Source of the DNA: CALLPQ01 sp964392325
GTDB taxonomy: Bacteria; Pseudomonadota; Alphaproteobacteria; Caulobacterales; Parvularculaceae
DNA length: 64,000 bases
Reading direction: 5' to 3'
Assembly: GCA_964392325.1 (NCBI GenBank)
Contig: CAYMPJ010000006.1
Coordinates: 89,695-153,694, forward strand
The position numbers were made by a program, and so were the translations under genes. The notes under the pieces were generated by a model that saw only the letters and a list, made by a program, of their open reading frames with translations, did not search any database and was not told the DNA's origin. Of this stretch, positions 17,183-26,057 are shown piece after piece (positions within the stretch are counted from its first letter, which is position 1; each line of letters starts with the position of its first letter).

Positions 17183-18676
17183 ATGAGTATTTTGCAAACT
17201 AAACTCAATATGCGTGCCCCTGGGAACATCTTCACCAGAAATAGCGTACCTACATGGCTCTTTGCCGCGCTATTTTTTTATACCTTGCCCAATCCCCATG
17301 CGAACGCACTACACTTGGCAAACGCCACTTTAAACAACCAAGAAGGCGCCTTGAGAAGCGGTGATAGCGCAACAAATTTTAGCGATCCAGATAGTTCCGT
17401 AGGTAACAGGCACTCCCTTCCCGATGTCGCAAGCGACTCGCCAATTAATGCCGTCCTGGAGAAAGTCTTTAAAAAGGATTACACCTCGGCGCGCAGCCTT
17501 CTCGTTCCACTCCTTAGCGTCGATGACGCAAACGCCCTCCATATCAAAGCGGTGCTTGATGAAAACGGTTGGGGTGGAGAAAAAGATTTAGCGAATGCCA
17601 TAAGGCTATACGCCAGAGCTGCGGAGAAAGGCCAGGTTGACGCACAATTCTCCCTGGGAGAATTGGCTTATGGACGCCGCGGCGTGCGACGCGATGTAAA
17701 GCGCGCCCTTGAATGGTATCAATTGGCTGCCAACCAAGGTCATCCGGGCGCAAAATCCCGTATTGGGACAATATATGCGCGCGGAGACGGTGTTGAAAAA
17801 GATCTGCAATTGGGTCTGCGTTATTTTGAAGAGGCTGCAGCCTCTGGTGATAGAGAGGCGCAATTTAATATTGGGGTTGCCTACTTGAATGGTAATGGCC
17901 GCCCTCAAGATTATAAGAAAGCGGGCGAATGGTTTACCGCTGCAGCCCAACAAGCCCACCCCGATGCACAGTTTAATCTCGCCCTACTCTATGACTCGCC
18001 CCATTTGGGGGAGCCCGACCCACAGCAAACACTCTTCTGGATGACGGCAGCAGCACGCCACCGACTACCAAAAGCTTATGTTGCTCTTGGATTGATGATT
18101 GGCGAAGGGCGCGGCGCAGGACAGTCTGACCGCGTTGCCGCGGACTGGTTTGAACGCGCCGCCCTAGCTGGAGATCCAGAAGGGCAATTCCTTTATGCGC
18201 TAGTTCTATCGCGAGGAATGGGACGCCCGAAACGCATCAATGAAGCATTGCGTTGGCTTGATACGTCCCTGCTCGATAAAAGCCTGGATGATCAACAAAT
18301 CAGTCAAAGACGTAACCTGAGAAAACAATTGATAAAAGACGGGGCAAAACCATCGAAAGATATCATTCCCGCTAACCTCGAGGCGTCAACAAACAACAAA
18401 TCTAACCCGGCAGAAAATTCGGCGGATTATTTACCCATTAACGCTAATGAACCGACCGCAAGCGCAGCCGCACCATCAGAGATCATGAGCCCTACCGATA
18501 CTCAGGATAAAGAATTAGTTTTACAAGCCGATGCGCAACTCTCGCAAATCAATAAGGTAGACGAAACACCTGCTCCCTTATCCGCTACAAATAAAACTAT
18601 TAAGCCAAACATTCCTTCCGTAAAGCCTGCAACTCAAAAGGAAACACCTCAGGAAGTTGAAAATTTACGTCCTTAA
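17183..18676 (+). CDS. Exported Sel1-repeat protein
   Basis: 497 residues. A hydrophobic segment at about residues 24-42 acts as signal peptide or anchor. From about 125 to 395 there are at least six Sel1-like repeats with the recurring pattern A-x-x-x-Y-x-x-A-A-x-x-G (ARAAEKGQVDAQFSLGE, YQLAANQGHPGAKSRIG, FEEAAASGDREAQFNIG, FTAAAQQAHPDAQFNLA). These form an alpha-solenoid used as a protein-interaction scaffold, often in the periplasm. The last 100 residues are low-complexity and rich in Ser, Thr, Pro and Asn. A TAAGGA lies immediately before the ATG, which is unusually close for a ribosome binding site. Partners cannot be deduced. Confidence 0.8.
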   Translation: MSILQTKLNMRAPGNIFTRNSVPTWLFAALFFYTLPNPHANALHLANATLNNQEGALRSGDSATNFSDPDSSVGNRHSLPDVASDSPINAVLEKVFKKDYTSARSLLVPLLSVDDANALHIKAVLDENGWGGEKDLANAIRLYARAAEKGQVDAQFSLGELAYGRRGVRRDVKRALEWYQLAANQGHPGAKSRIGTIYARGDGVEKDLQLGLRYFEEAAASGDREAQFNIGVAYLNGNGRPQDYKKAGEWFTAAAQQAHPDAQFNLALLYDSPHLGEPDPQQTLFWMTAAARHRLPKAYVALGLMIGEGRGAGQSDRVAADWFERAALAGDPEGQFLYALVLSRGMGRPKRINEALRWLDTSLLDKSLDDQQISQRRNLRKQLIKDGAKPSKDIIPANLEASTNNKSNPAENSADYLPINANEPTASAAAPSEIMSPTDTQDKELVLQADAQLSQINKVDETPAPLSATNKTIKPNIPSVKPATQKETPQEVENLRP

Positions 18677-18701
18677 GATTGCATCTTTAGAGCAAGCTTG
18701 T

Positions 18702-19529
18702 TTAATCGATGATTTTTGCGATAGCTTGATCGATCAGCGAATATTGCGTCGCCTCAATAAACCCAATTGAAAATGTCTGAGGCGTAGAAAGATATTTCTC
18801 TTTATTCCTTCGACCAAAGCCAAGCACAGTCATATGCGGCCTGCTGACATAATCATCAGGAAAATCATCATCTTCATGATGTAGAATATACAATATACGC
18901 GGTGAACTCTGATCCCCAAAGGCCATCCACTCTGGCGCTGGTAGGTCCCCTATAAATTTCTCTTCAATCGGGTGGCGTTTATTATCAGCAGAAGATATGC
19001 GAAAATCTGTACTATCCATTGTACCGCCGGGCACACCTTCATATTGCACCCAGAATTTATAGCCCGGACTAATTTTTTTCATCGTAAAGTCGCAGCGGTC
19101 AGGATAAAAATCCCATTGACCTTGCCACGCTTCATTGCCCGAGGTGAATGTAATGCGGACATGGTCCCTGGATTCAATATCAATAACCGATGTTGAAGGG
19201 GCCGTTCCTGCATTCATCGCATGGAAGTAATTACCATCTTGACGATGAATCGCATTGGGAAACCCGCGATATTCACCTTTATGGCCTGAGCCTTTTTCAT
19301 TATGAAAACCCAACCAGTCAACGCCGTCCCGGTCAAGCAGACTGGAGAGCCCGCCGCCTTCTTTTTCCAGATAATAAGTCGCAGATGAAGTGGAAATAAT
19401 ATAGGCTTGCCCGCCTCCAGCCGATATGTCAGCACCATGAGTAAGAACAACAAACTCTTTGTCCTGCTTCACGCACCCTGCCAACAAAACCAACAAGAAA
19501 AGTATTTGCATTATTTTTTTAAAAAACAT
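18702..19529 (-). CDS. Lipoprotein of a solute-catabolism cluster, function unknown
   Basis: 275 residues. The N-terminus is a lipoprotein signal with lipobox LAGC (Cys near residue 19). The body is rich in aromatic and acidic residues (DWLGFHNEKGSGHKGEYRGFPNA, SGNEAWQGQWDFYPDRCDF) and looks like a beta-sandwich carbohydrate-active or carbohydrate-binding protein, but I cannot name a family. It is the last gene of a three-gene minus-strand unit after a Gfo/Idh dehydrogenase and a sodium:solute symporter, 18 bases from the symporter stop. A role in binding or processing the transported compound is inference. Confidence 0.72.
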   Translation of the reverse strand: MFFKKIMQILFLLVLLAGCVKQDKEFVVLTHGADISAGGGQAYIISTSSATYYLEKEGGGLSSLLDRDGVDWLGFHNEKGSGHKGEYRGFPNAIHRQDGNYFHAMNAGTAPSTSVIDIESRDHVRITFTSGNEAWQGQWDFYPDRCDFTMKKISPGYKFWVQYEGVPGGTMDSTDFRISSADNKRHPIEEKFIGDLPAPEWMAFGDQSSPRILYILHHEDDDFPDDYVSRPHMTVLGFGRRNKEKYLSTPQTFSIGFIEATQYSLIDQAIAKIID

Positions 19530-19547
19530 TGTTCCACTTTCAAGCAG

Positions 19548-21299
19548 TCAAGAGTTTGAAATTACTTTTGCACTTCGCTTTAGGAAGAATCCAATCGATA
19601 AAATGCATAGAGAGCATATTGCAAACATTACCCTGCCATAAAGAGGGTTAGGGATTAGGATCATCGAAAAAATCCCTGCACCCATTACAATAACCATTGT
19701 TCCAAGCTTTTCACGTTGACGGCGATCATATTCATCTTGCTCACTATCAGCAATAACCGGCGTTTCCAAATCCTCAAAGAACCGTTTCGTTTCTGCGCTA
19801 TTTTTATCCTTCGCCTTATTATAGAAAATGCTGGACGCCCAGAAAAACCCACCTGTGACAAAAACTTGCGCGCCAATAGTCAACATCAAATTCATATCTG
19901 TTGCTTCTCGGCGTGTTAACGGCTCTAGCCCGATCCAGCCTGCAAAGACCGCAGGAGTAAGAACGTTGAGCATGAACCAGGACACAAAAAGACCTAACAA
20001 GACCGTAATCCACGGCGCCCATGAGGGTGTTTTCTTTATCAAAATTCCTAAAATAAGGGGAATTAAAATTGGAACTTGTATCATTGTCGATACAGACATC
20101 ATCAAATCAAACAGGCTGAGTTCGCGCAAAGACTTAAAATAGAGTGCCATGAAAATCACCAGGACCCCGCTCCCAAAGCTTAATAGCCGACTCAATCGCA
20201 ATAAATGCCTATCACTCACATGCCTCTTTCTTTTCACAAGAAATGGCTGATAGATGCTACGAATAAATATCCCTGAATTTTTATTAAGCGCTGAATCCAT
20301 AGACGACATAGAGGCAGCAAATAATCCAGCCAAAAGCAATCCGATAGTACCCGCAGGCATCGCATTACGCGCAAACACCAAATAGACCGCATCGGCCGCC
20401 TTGTTACCAAGTTCCGGGTAAGCGTCCGCTGCGTCTGGATATAAAATTGCCGAGGCCCATGGCGGGATAAACCAGATAATGCTGCCAACTCCCATCAAGA
20501 CCATCGCCAACAACGCTGCTTTTTTGGCATTTTTGGTGTCTCTTGCATTTAAGAACCGAAATGAATCATGCAGGTTCATTATGGTGATCAGTTGTTTGGC
20601 TAGGAAAAACACAAATGTACCAACGAGCAACAAGCCATAATTCATGTCTGGCCCCATCACAAAATCAGACGGGAAGTTTGTAACCAGCTCCACCGGGCCG
20701 CCCACTTTTACTAATGCAACCACAGCACAAGCCACAGAAACGGTAGCAACCACCAGTGTTTGCACAAAATCGGAGGCAACGACCCCCCAAGCCCCGGCGA
20801 GCACAGATACAAAAAGCACCGCAAGACCAATGATAATAATCGTGAGATTAATATCTGCCTCGAAAACGGCGCTGGAAAAAACACCCAAGGCATTTAGCCA
20901 GATACCTGCATTAATGATGCTGAAAACAATCAACGCGCATGAAAAGAAGGTCTCATTTTGAGCACCAAAACGTCTGCGAATACCTTCAGTAGGCGTATCA
21001 ACACGCATTTGACGAAAACGTTGCGCAAAATATGCCCAGCCACAAAAATATGAAAACGCATTTGCAATAAACACAAGGCTAACGGCGAACCCATCCGTAA
21101 AGGCCTTGCCCGCTGCGCCGGTAAACGTCCACGCGGAAAACTGCATCATAAAAGCAGTTGACCCAACCATCCACCACAACATTCTTCCGCCGCCGCGAAA
21201 ATAATCACTTGTTGATTTAGCCGCCATCTTTTTGAAGGTAAAACCAATGGCCATTATTAGGGCAAAATATCCCGCAATGACCAAATAATCATAAATCAT
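19548..21299 (-). CDS. Sodium:solute symporter family transporter
   Basis: 583 residues with about 13-14 hydrophobic segments and SSS-family features: YFRGGGRMLWWMVGSTAFMMQFSAWTF split over helix 1-2, LLLAGLFAASMSSMDSALN in the helix-8 region with its sodium-site serines, and a long C-terminal extension. The ATG at 21299 was preferred over a start 13 codons upstream because it begins MIYDYLVIAGYFALI, a normal SSS N-terminus, and lies 8 bases after the upstream stop. The partner genes point to a sugar, polyol or acidic sugar as substrate, but this is inference. Confidence 0.9.
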   Translation of the reverse strand: MIYDYLVIAGYFALIMAIGFTFKKMAAKSTSDYFRGGGRMLWWMVGSTAFMMQFSAWTFTGAAGKAFTDGFAVSLVFIANAFSYFCGWAYFAQRFRQMRVDTPTEGIRRRFGAQNETFFSCALIVFSIINAGIWLNALGVFSSAVFEADINLTIIIIGLAVLFVSVLAGAWGVVASDFVQTLVVATVSVACAVVALVKVGGPVELVTNFPSDFVMGPDMNYGLLLVGTFVFFLAKQLITIMNLHDSFRFLNARDTKNAKKAALLAMVLMGVGSIIWFIPPWASAILYPDAADAYPELGNKAADAVYLVFARNAMPAGTIGLLLAGLFAASMSSMDSALNKNSGIFIRSIYQPFLVKRKRHVSDRHLLRLSRLLSFGSGVLVIFMALYFKSLRELSLFDLMMSVSTMIQVPILIPLILGILIKKTPSWAPWITVLLGLFVSWFMLNVLTPAVFAGWIGLEPLTRREATDMNLMLTIGAQVFVTGGFFWASSIFYNKAKDKNSAETKRFFEDLETPVIADSEQDEYDRRQREKLGTMVIVMGAGIFSMILIPNPLYGRVMFAICSLCILSIGFFLKRSAKVISNS

Positions 21300-21307
21300 A
21301 AGGCGAC

Positions 21308-22450
21308 CTATTTTTGCAGGTGTGCCACATCCACCCAATTATCATTTTGCCTGATAAGATCGATCAAACCCTGATAGAAACTGCCCTCTTTGAAAGTCTG
21401 GTATGTCTCTACGTCTTCACCTTTAATATCTTTGACAAATTCACGGATCAGATAAGCCCAATTGCGCTCCGTATCACCGTCAATTTCGGGCACGTTAGCA
21501 GCAATGTCCTGCGGTAGGTCTAGCTCCCGCCACTCCTTGTTTTCATCGTATAAATATAATGGACCGCTACCATAATGGCCTTTGATGTATATCGCGCCTT
21601 TGCTGCCGTAAAAGACAATATGGTCATCATTAAAGCGCGGATGTAAACCACCATGTCTGAAAACAACTGAGACAGGCTGTTTAGCCAATTTACTTTCCAG
21701 TCTTGCCAGAACGGTATAGCTCCACTCGACATTAGACTCGCCCCATTTTAAGTTAGGGTCGTTTATATTTTCGGGAATAAAATTGCGACGTGTTTTAAAG
21801 TTATGGACACCCTTTACGATGGGTGCACGGCAAAGATCATCGCGAACATCAGCTTTAATCGCCAGTACTTTTTCTCCGATTACCGATGTTACAATTGAGA
21901 GTTTATGGGTAAAATTATTATTGAGACGCCCTCCCCCATCTTCCTTTCGATGTGACCAACCATAAGGAATATCTTTTTCCAGATTAAAATGCGAAACACA
22001 CTCAACTTCTTGTGGCTCACCGATAGCGCCGTTCGCAACCAACCGTTTTGCATGTAATATTTCCGGCATATATCTAAAGCTGGCAGCATAAGCGGTTTTT
22101 AGTTTTTTTTCTTCACCAAGAAGATAAAGTTCTTTTGCTGTATCGCCGGTAGCCGTCATTGGCTTATCACAAAACACATGACAACCATGATGCATCGCTT
22201 GCTTGATCGCATCATAATGCGCGCCGCCTGGCGTACCGATAGAGACAACATCAGGTTTACAATCCGCAAGCGCCTTTTCCCAGCTTGTCCCGAAATAGGG
22301 AATGGACATGGTTTTAGCCACATCTTCTACGACGCTTTGCGTTCGCCCGACTATACCAACAACTTCTGCGCCCGCATATCTAAATGCGTCCGTATGACCT
22401 TGACCAGCAAAGCCTGTACCGTGAACGAGTATTTTTAATTTTTTATTCAA
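21308..22450 (-). CDS. Gfo/Idh/MocA family oxidoreductase
   Basis: 380 residues. An N-terminal Rossmann fold (ILVHGTGFAGQGHTDAFRYAG) is followed by the hallmark FCDKP lysine-proline motif near residue 96 and a C-terminal alpha/beta domain with GGGRLNNNFTHKLS, where the His would match the usual catalytic position. Such enzymes oxidise or reduce sugars, inositols and derivatives with NAD(P). It is the first gene of the symporter/lipoprotein unit and is divergent from a second lipoprotein gene, so the four genes probably serve one substrate. The specific substrate cannot be told. Confidence 0.9.
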   Translation of the reverse strand: MNKKLKILVHGTGFAGQGHTDAFRYAGAEVVGIVGRTQSVVEDVAKTMSIPYFGTSWEKALADCKPDVVSIGTPGGAHYDAIKQAMHHGCHVFCDKPMTATGDTAKELYLLGEEKKLKTAYAASFRYMPEILHAKRLVANGAIGEPQEVECVSHFNLEKDIPYGWSHRKEDGGGRLNNNFTHKLSIVTSVIGEKVLAIKADVRDDLCRAPIVKGVHNFKTRRNFIPENINDPNLKWGESNVEWSYTVLARLESKLAKQPVSVVFRHGGLHPRFNDDHIVFYGSKGAIYIKGHYGSGPLYLYDENKEWRELDLPQDIAANVPEIDGDTERNWAYLIREFVKDIKGEDVETYQTFKEGSFYQGLIDLIRQNDNWVDVAHLQK

Positions 22451-22710
22451 TTTAATTTTTACCGCTTATTGGAATTTTCATCATCAACAATTAATCATGA
22501 TACCAATTAATTATCCGACTTGAGCTTTAATTTGCCTCTTTTGATGATCCCTCATAAAGATCGAGCCTATATGAAGTGAGCTTTTTGCACAAGCCATCAT
22601 ATCATTGATGTGCAACGCAACATTTGATTTTCGACGACAATCGAAATACCACTACTAATCACAACAGGAGATAAAACTCATTGTGCTAAATAATAGGAAG
22701 AATTTTTGAG
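22451..22710. promoter_or_regulatory. Divergent promoter region of the solute-catabolism cluster
   Basis: 260 bases between divergent cluster genes. Two short inverted repeats are visible, CATCA...TGATG (about 22594-22609) and ATTTTCGA...TCGAAAT (about 22626-22646), which could be operator sites. No regulator gene lies in the cluster. Confidence 0.35.
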
Positions 22711-23559
22711 ATGAAAAAATCATTTGCTTGGGGCATTATTTTAACGATTCTAATGGGCTGTGAAATTGCCCCAGCAGCGACAAAACCTGAAAGCCGTTGG
22801 CTATTGATTGATAATTTTGAACCTGACACGGCGCTTCAAAACTGGACCCTCTTTGATGCGCAAAACGAGACTGACCCGTTCATTGCCAATCCCCAAATAT
22901 CGCAAATACGCAAAGAAGATGGCATCAACAACCGTTATATGCTTCGAAAACCAGCCGCGGACGGCATTATCGGCAATCGGAAAGCCCTCGCCTGGAAAAC
23001 CCTGCCGAAACCTGTCGCCGTTGGACAAACCGCGACATTCTACACCCGGATTAATGTGGAATCTTTTCCGAACAATCATTCATTTGGGATTAGCAATCAG
23101 CCTGCTGACCAGATTGGAGTTCTTGCCTACGATGCCTTTGAGCCAATGATTAGAATTACGGACAAGGCGGAATCAAATGGATTAAAAAATGATGGAACAT
23201 TGATGGTGCTGATTGGTCAGAAGAAATATTCGAAAATCAATAATCCGGATACAGGCATGGCGGCCAGCCCATTAACTCCAAATCAGTGGTACGAACTTTG
23301 GTATGTTGTTGATAATTCAATACGCGATGATGGCGGTCAGACCTATAAACTCTACGTGCGGGGCGGCGAATTCACACAGCAAACGCTCGTATATGAAAAC
23401 GCAAAATTTCGAATTGGCCGCGAACAAGCATTGATTACCTTCATGTCGATCTGCAACACTGGCCCGAAAAGAAGTCCTTACGGTAATGGCGGGGTGCGCT
23501 ATGATGACATTTATATGGCACACGGAGAAAACCTAAACTCTCCGCTCAACAATAATTAG
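22711..23559 (+). CDS. Lipoprotein with predicted beta-sandwich fold, function unknown
   Basis: 282 residues. The signal ends in a lipobox LMGC (Cys near residue 17). The body contains WLLIDNFEPDTALQNWTLFD near the N-terminus, then a pattern of aromatic-rich strands (FYTRINVESFPNNHSFGIS, NQWYELWYVVDN, YKLYVRGGE) and ends with GVRYDDIYMAHGENL. This layout resembles the concanavalin-A/LamG-like carbohydrate-binding folds; I cannot assign a family. An AGGAAG sequence precedes the ATG at a long spacing. It is divergent from the Gfo/Idh-symporter unit, suggesting a surface role for the same substrate. Confidence 0.72.
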   Translation: MKKSFAWGIILTILMGCEIAPAATKPESRWLLIDNFEPDTALQNWTLFDAQNETDPFIANPQISQIRKEDGINNRYMLRKPAADGIIGNRKALAWKTLPKPVAVGQTATFYTRINVESFPNNHSFGISNQPADQIGVLAYDAFEPMIRITDKAESNGLKNDGTLMVLIGQKKYSKINNPDTGMAASPLTPNQWYELWYVVDNSIRDDGGQTYKLYVRGGEFTQQTLVYENAKFRIGREQALITFMSICNTGPKRSPYGNGGVRYDDIYMAHGENLNSPLNNN

Positions 23560-23587
23560 GATGGTTTCTTAAAAGGGATTTCACGTA

Positions 23588-25942
23588 TTACTTAACCCCC
23601 CTTCGCCCTCCCTCACGCCAAGGCCTGTTACCGCTATGTTGCGCAACAGTTTTTATTGTAAATCCGCCCTGTTCATTTTCCCACAAGGATCGTGCACCAA
23701 CATTCCATGCGCCGCGCTGATCCAGCAGCTGCGCATGACATTCCGGGGCAAGCCTGCGATTGACCGGATAGAGCGCGATAACCAGATTTGCCTGAGAGCA
23801 ATCTCTGGCGAGCCCCATTGGTGATGATGATACTGCAATCACATCATTGCCTTGTTTGATAACGCATCCATGGCCATCACACGCCGTGATATCCCTTAGC
23901 CATAAAGGTTTTTCTTTTTGCTCATCAAGCCCCAGATTTTCCATCCAGACTTTGGTGGTGAATGCTCCCTTACGACGGTCAAATACCGCTAATTGCTCGC
24001 GCCCGTTATGAGAGACAACAAACCCGACATTTTGTCCACTTTCAGAAATAAGCACGAGTGGTTTAGATGTGGTGATCATCATGAATACCGCAAACGGCAA
24101 TGCCAACAAGCCAGCAAGTCGCCAAGGCGCGCGCAGCAAGCATAGAATAATTCCACCAAGACACAAACTAACCAACCATGTGTCCGACTGACTGGCGACC
24201 AGCTTTATAGCGCCTGGCCATGCCGACACAGTAGATCCCATACTGAGGATAGATCCAATACCGCTCGCCGCTATTTTCCAGAAAATACCATCCATTCCCA
24301 ATGGCATCGCCAATAAAGCAAGAATTATACTCGGCATAACCCAAAAACCCATAACCGGCATCGCAAATAAATTTGCCGGCAAAGAATAAAGCGCAGTGCG
24401 GTGAAAATGATAAAGAGCAAAAGGTGCAGTCGCCAGTGCAGCAATCGTATCTGTTGCCGCAACGCCGATACCATAACGCTTGAACCGGCTCCACCACCCT
24501 TGCATCTCAAAATCGTCAACAATCTGTCCTGATTGCAGTTTTTGACGATAATGCATCGCGCTCCATTCAAATGCCGCAATCAATGCTGTGACAGCTGCAA
24601 ACGACATTTGAAATCCCGGATGCAAAAGCGCCTCGGGGGTAAGGATTAAAATAATTATTGCCGCCACGGCAACATTGCGCAATGAGAGTGCACGCCGGTC
24701 AATCAGTATCGAGATAAACATAATCGCCGACATAATAAATGCGCGCCGCGCCGACCAGCCACTCCCGGAAAGAATGAGATATAAAAATCCGCTAAAAAGC
24801 GCAGCAATAGCCGCAAATTTTTTTATGGGCGCATGCAAAGCGATCCATGGATGGATCGCTAATAAAAATCGCACACCAAAAAAAATTAGTCCGGTAGCAA
24901 GCCCCATATGCAAACCGGATATCGCTAACAAATGAGCCAGTCCTGAATCGCGCAGCGCCGCTTCCGAGGCTTCATCAATCGCCTCGCGTTTACCCGTCAC
25001 AATCGCCGCTACGATTGCCCCGTCCTGTCCCGGTGCCGCCATGCGTATACGTCGAAACAGTGCCACTCGCTGATTTTCAACAAAATTGAGAAGCTTCTTC
25101 TTGGTGGACAAATATAGCCCTTGCCCGTTTAGTCTCAATTCTCCCAAGCGGGACGGGTTGAGTATTGCGGGTTGTGAAACCCCATAGCCAACACCGCCGA
25201 TCTGTTGAAAATATAAATGCCGACCATAATCATAGCCCCCCGGCAATACTGGCGATGGCAACGGAGATAAACTCGCCGTTAGCTCCACAAAATCACCGGG
25301 CCCAACAATGAGATTTTTTCCTCGCCAATTAATTCTGATTTTCGCAGGTAAATGGTCTGACGCAACACGCTCTATAGAATGCGGGGCTATCAAAATCCTC
25401 CACCCCGTATCGCGGTGCTCAACTTGTAAAATTTCTCCAACAATATCGGCGTAGGGAATTTCTTTTTCCAATTGCGGTGCGTTGACCATTTGAGTGCGCA
25501 AACTTGCACACAAAAATCCAGCACAAATTACAAACATAACCAGCAAGAGGCGTCGAATAAGTTCGTATTGTGCTTTAAAAAACTGCCAAACAACACCAAT
25601 AACCAAAAGGGCTTGGATAGCTAGCACCAAGGATGGCTCGGATTTCAATGAAAAATAAAACCCAATTCCAATTGCAAAAAGGACGGGCACGAATAAACTA
25701 AGTCGCCCCTGCTCCATTGCAGACCATAACTTCCATCGCGGTAGAATTATGAGATGAAGAAGAGAATTGAGGCGCCAGATAAGGCTGCGCCAATTTTTTT
25801 GCCAATCACGCTTTGAGTCACTCAGCGTTGCGATCGTCGCAGCGCTCTGGCGCGTAACCGAACGCAGCCATACCAGAATCGCCGCTTTTGACAAATTCCG
25901 TTGAGATGAAACCGTTAGATGTGAATCCGGCTCTTTTTCCAT
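23588..25942 (-). CDS. comEC: ComEC/Rec2 family DNA-uptake channel protein
   Basis: 784 residues. The N-terminal part has membrane segments and a DUF4131-type extracellular region (about 90-250); the central competence domain carries the signature LAISGLHMGLATGLIFF and SGSGWSARRAFIMSAIM with many helices. The C-terminal 150 residues, after the last helices, would be the metallo-beta-lactamase-like part but show no HxHxDH motif, so this domain appears degenerate. ComEC moves single-stranded DNA across the inner membrane during transformation. It is divergent from gltX, an arrangement common in alphaproteobacteria. GAAGG precedes the ATG closely. Confidence 0.93.
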   Translation of the reverse strand: MEKEPDSHLTVSSQRNLSKAAILVWLRSVTRQSAATIATLSDSKRDWQKNWRSLIWRLNSLLHLIILPRWKLWSAMEQGRLSLFVPVLFAIGIGFYFSLKSEPSLVLAIQALLVIGVVWQFFKAQYELIRRLLLVMFVICAGFLCASLRTQMVNAPQLEKEIPYADIVGEILQVEHRDTGWRILIAPHSIERVASDHLPAKIRINWRGKNLIVGPGDFVELTASLSPLPSPVLPGGYDYGRHLYFQQIGGVGYGVSQPAILNPSRLGELRLNGQGLYLSTKKKLLNFVENQRVALFRRIRMAAPGQDGAIVAAIVTGKREAIDEASEAALRDSGLAHLLAISGLHMGLATGLIFFGVRFLLAIHPWIALHAPIKKFAAIAALFSGFLYLILSGSGWSARRAFIMSAIMFISILIDRRALSLRNVAVAAIIILILTPEALLHPGFQMSFAAVTALIAAFEWSAMHYRQKLQSGQIVDDFEMQGWWSRFKRYGIGVAATDTIAALATAPFALYHFHRTALYSLPANLFAMPVMGFWVMPSIILALLAMPLGMDGIFWKIAASGIGSILSMGSTVSAWPGAIKLVASQSDTWLVSLCLGGIILCLLRAPWRLAGLLALPFAVFMMITTSKPLVLISESGQNVGFVVSHNGREQLAVFDRRKGAFTTKVWMENLGLDEQKEKPLWLRDITACDGHGCVIKQGNDVIAVSSSPMGLARDCSQANLVIALYPVNRRLAPECHAQLLDQRGAWNVGARSLWENEQGGFTIKTVAQHSGNRPWREGGRRGVK

Positions 25943-26057
25943 AACCTTCGGCCACTGCCCTTACACACATCAAAATATCCATATGGTATTTTTGAACCAG
26001 ATTGTGCTAAACGCAACGCGCACCCAAGCCCTCGCAAACTACGATCACGACAAGGTA

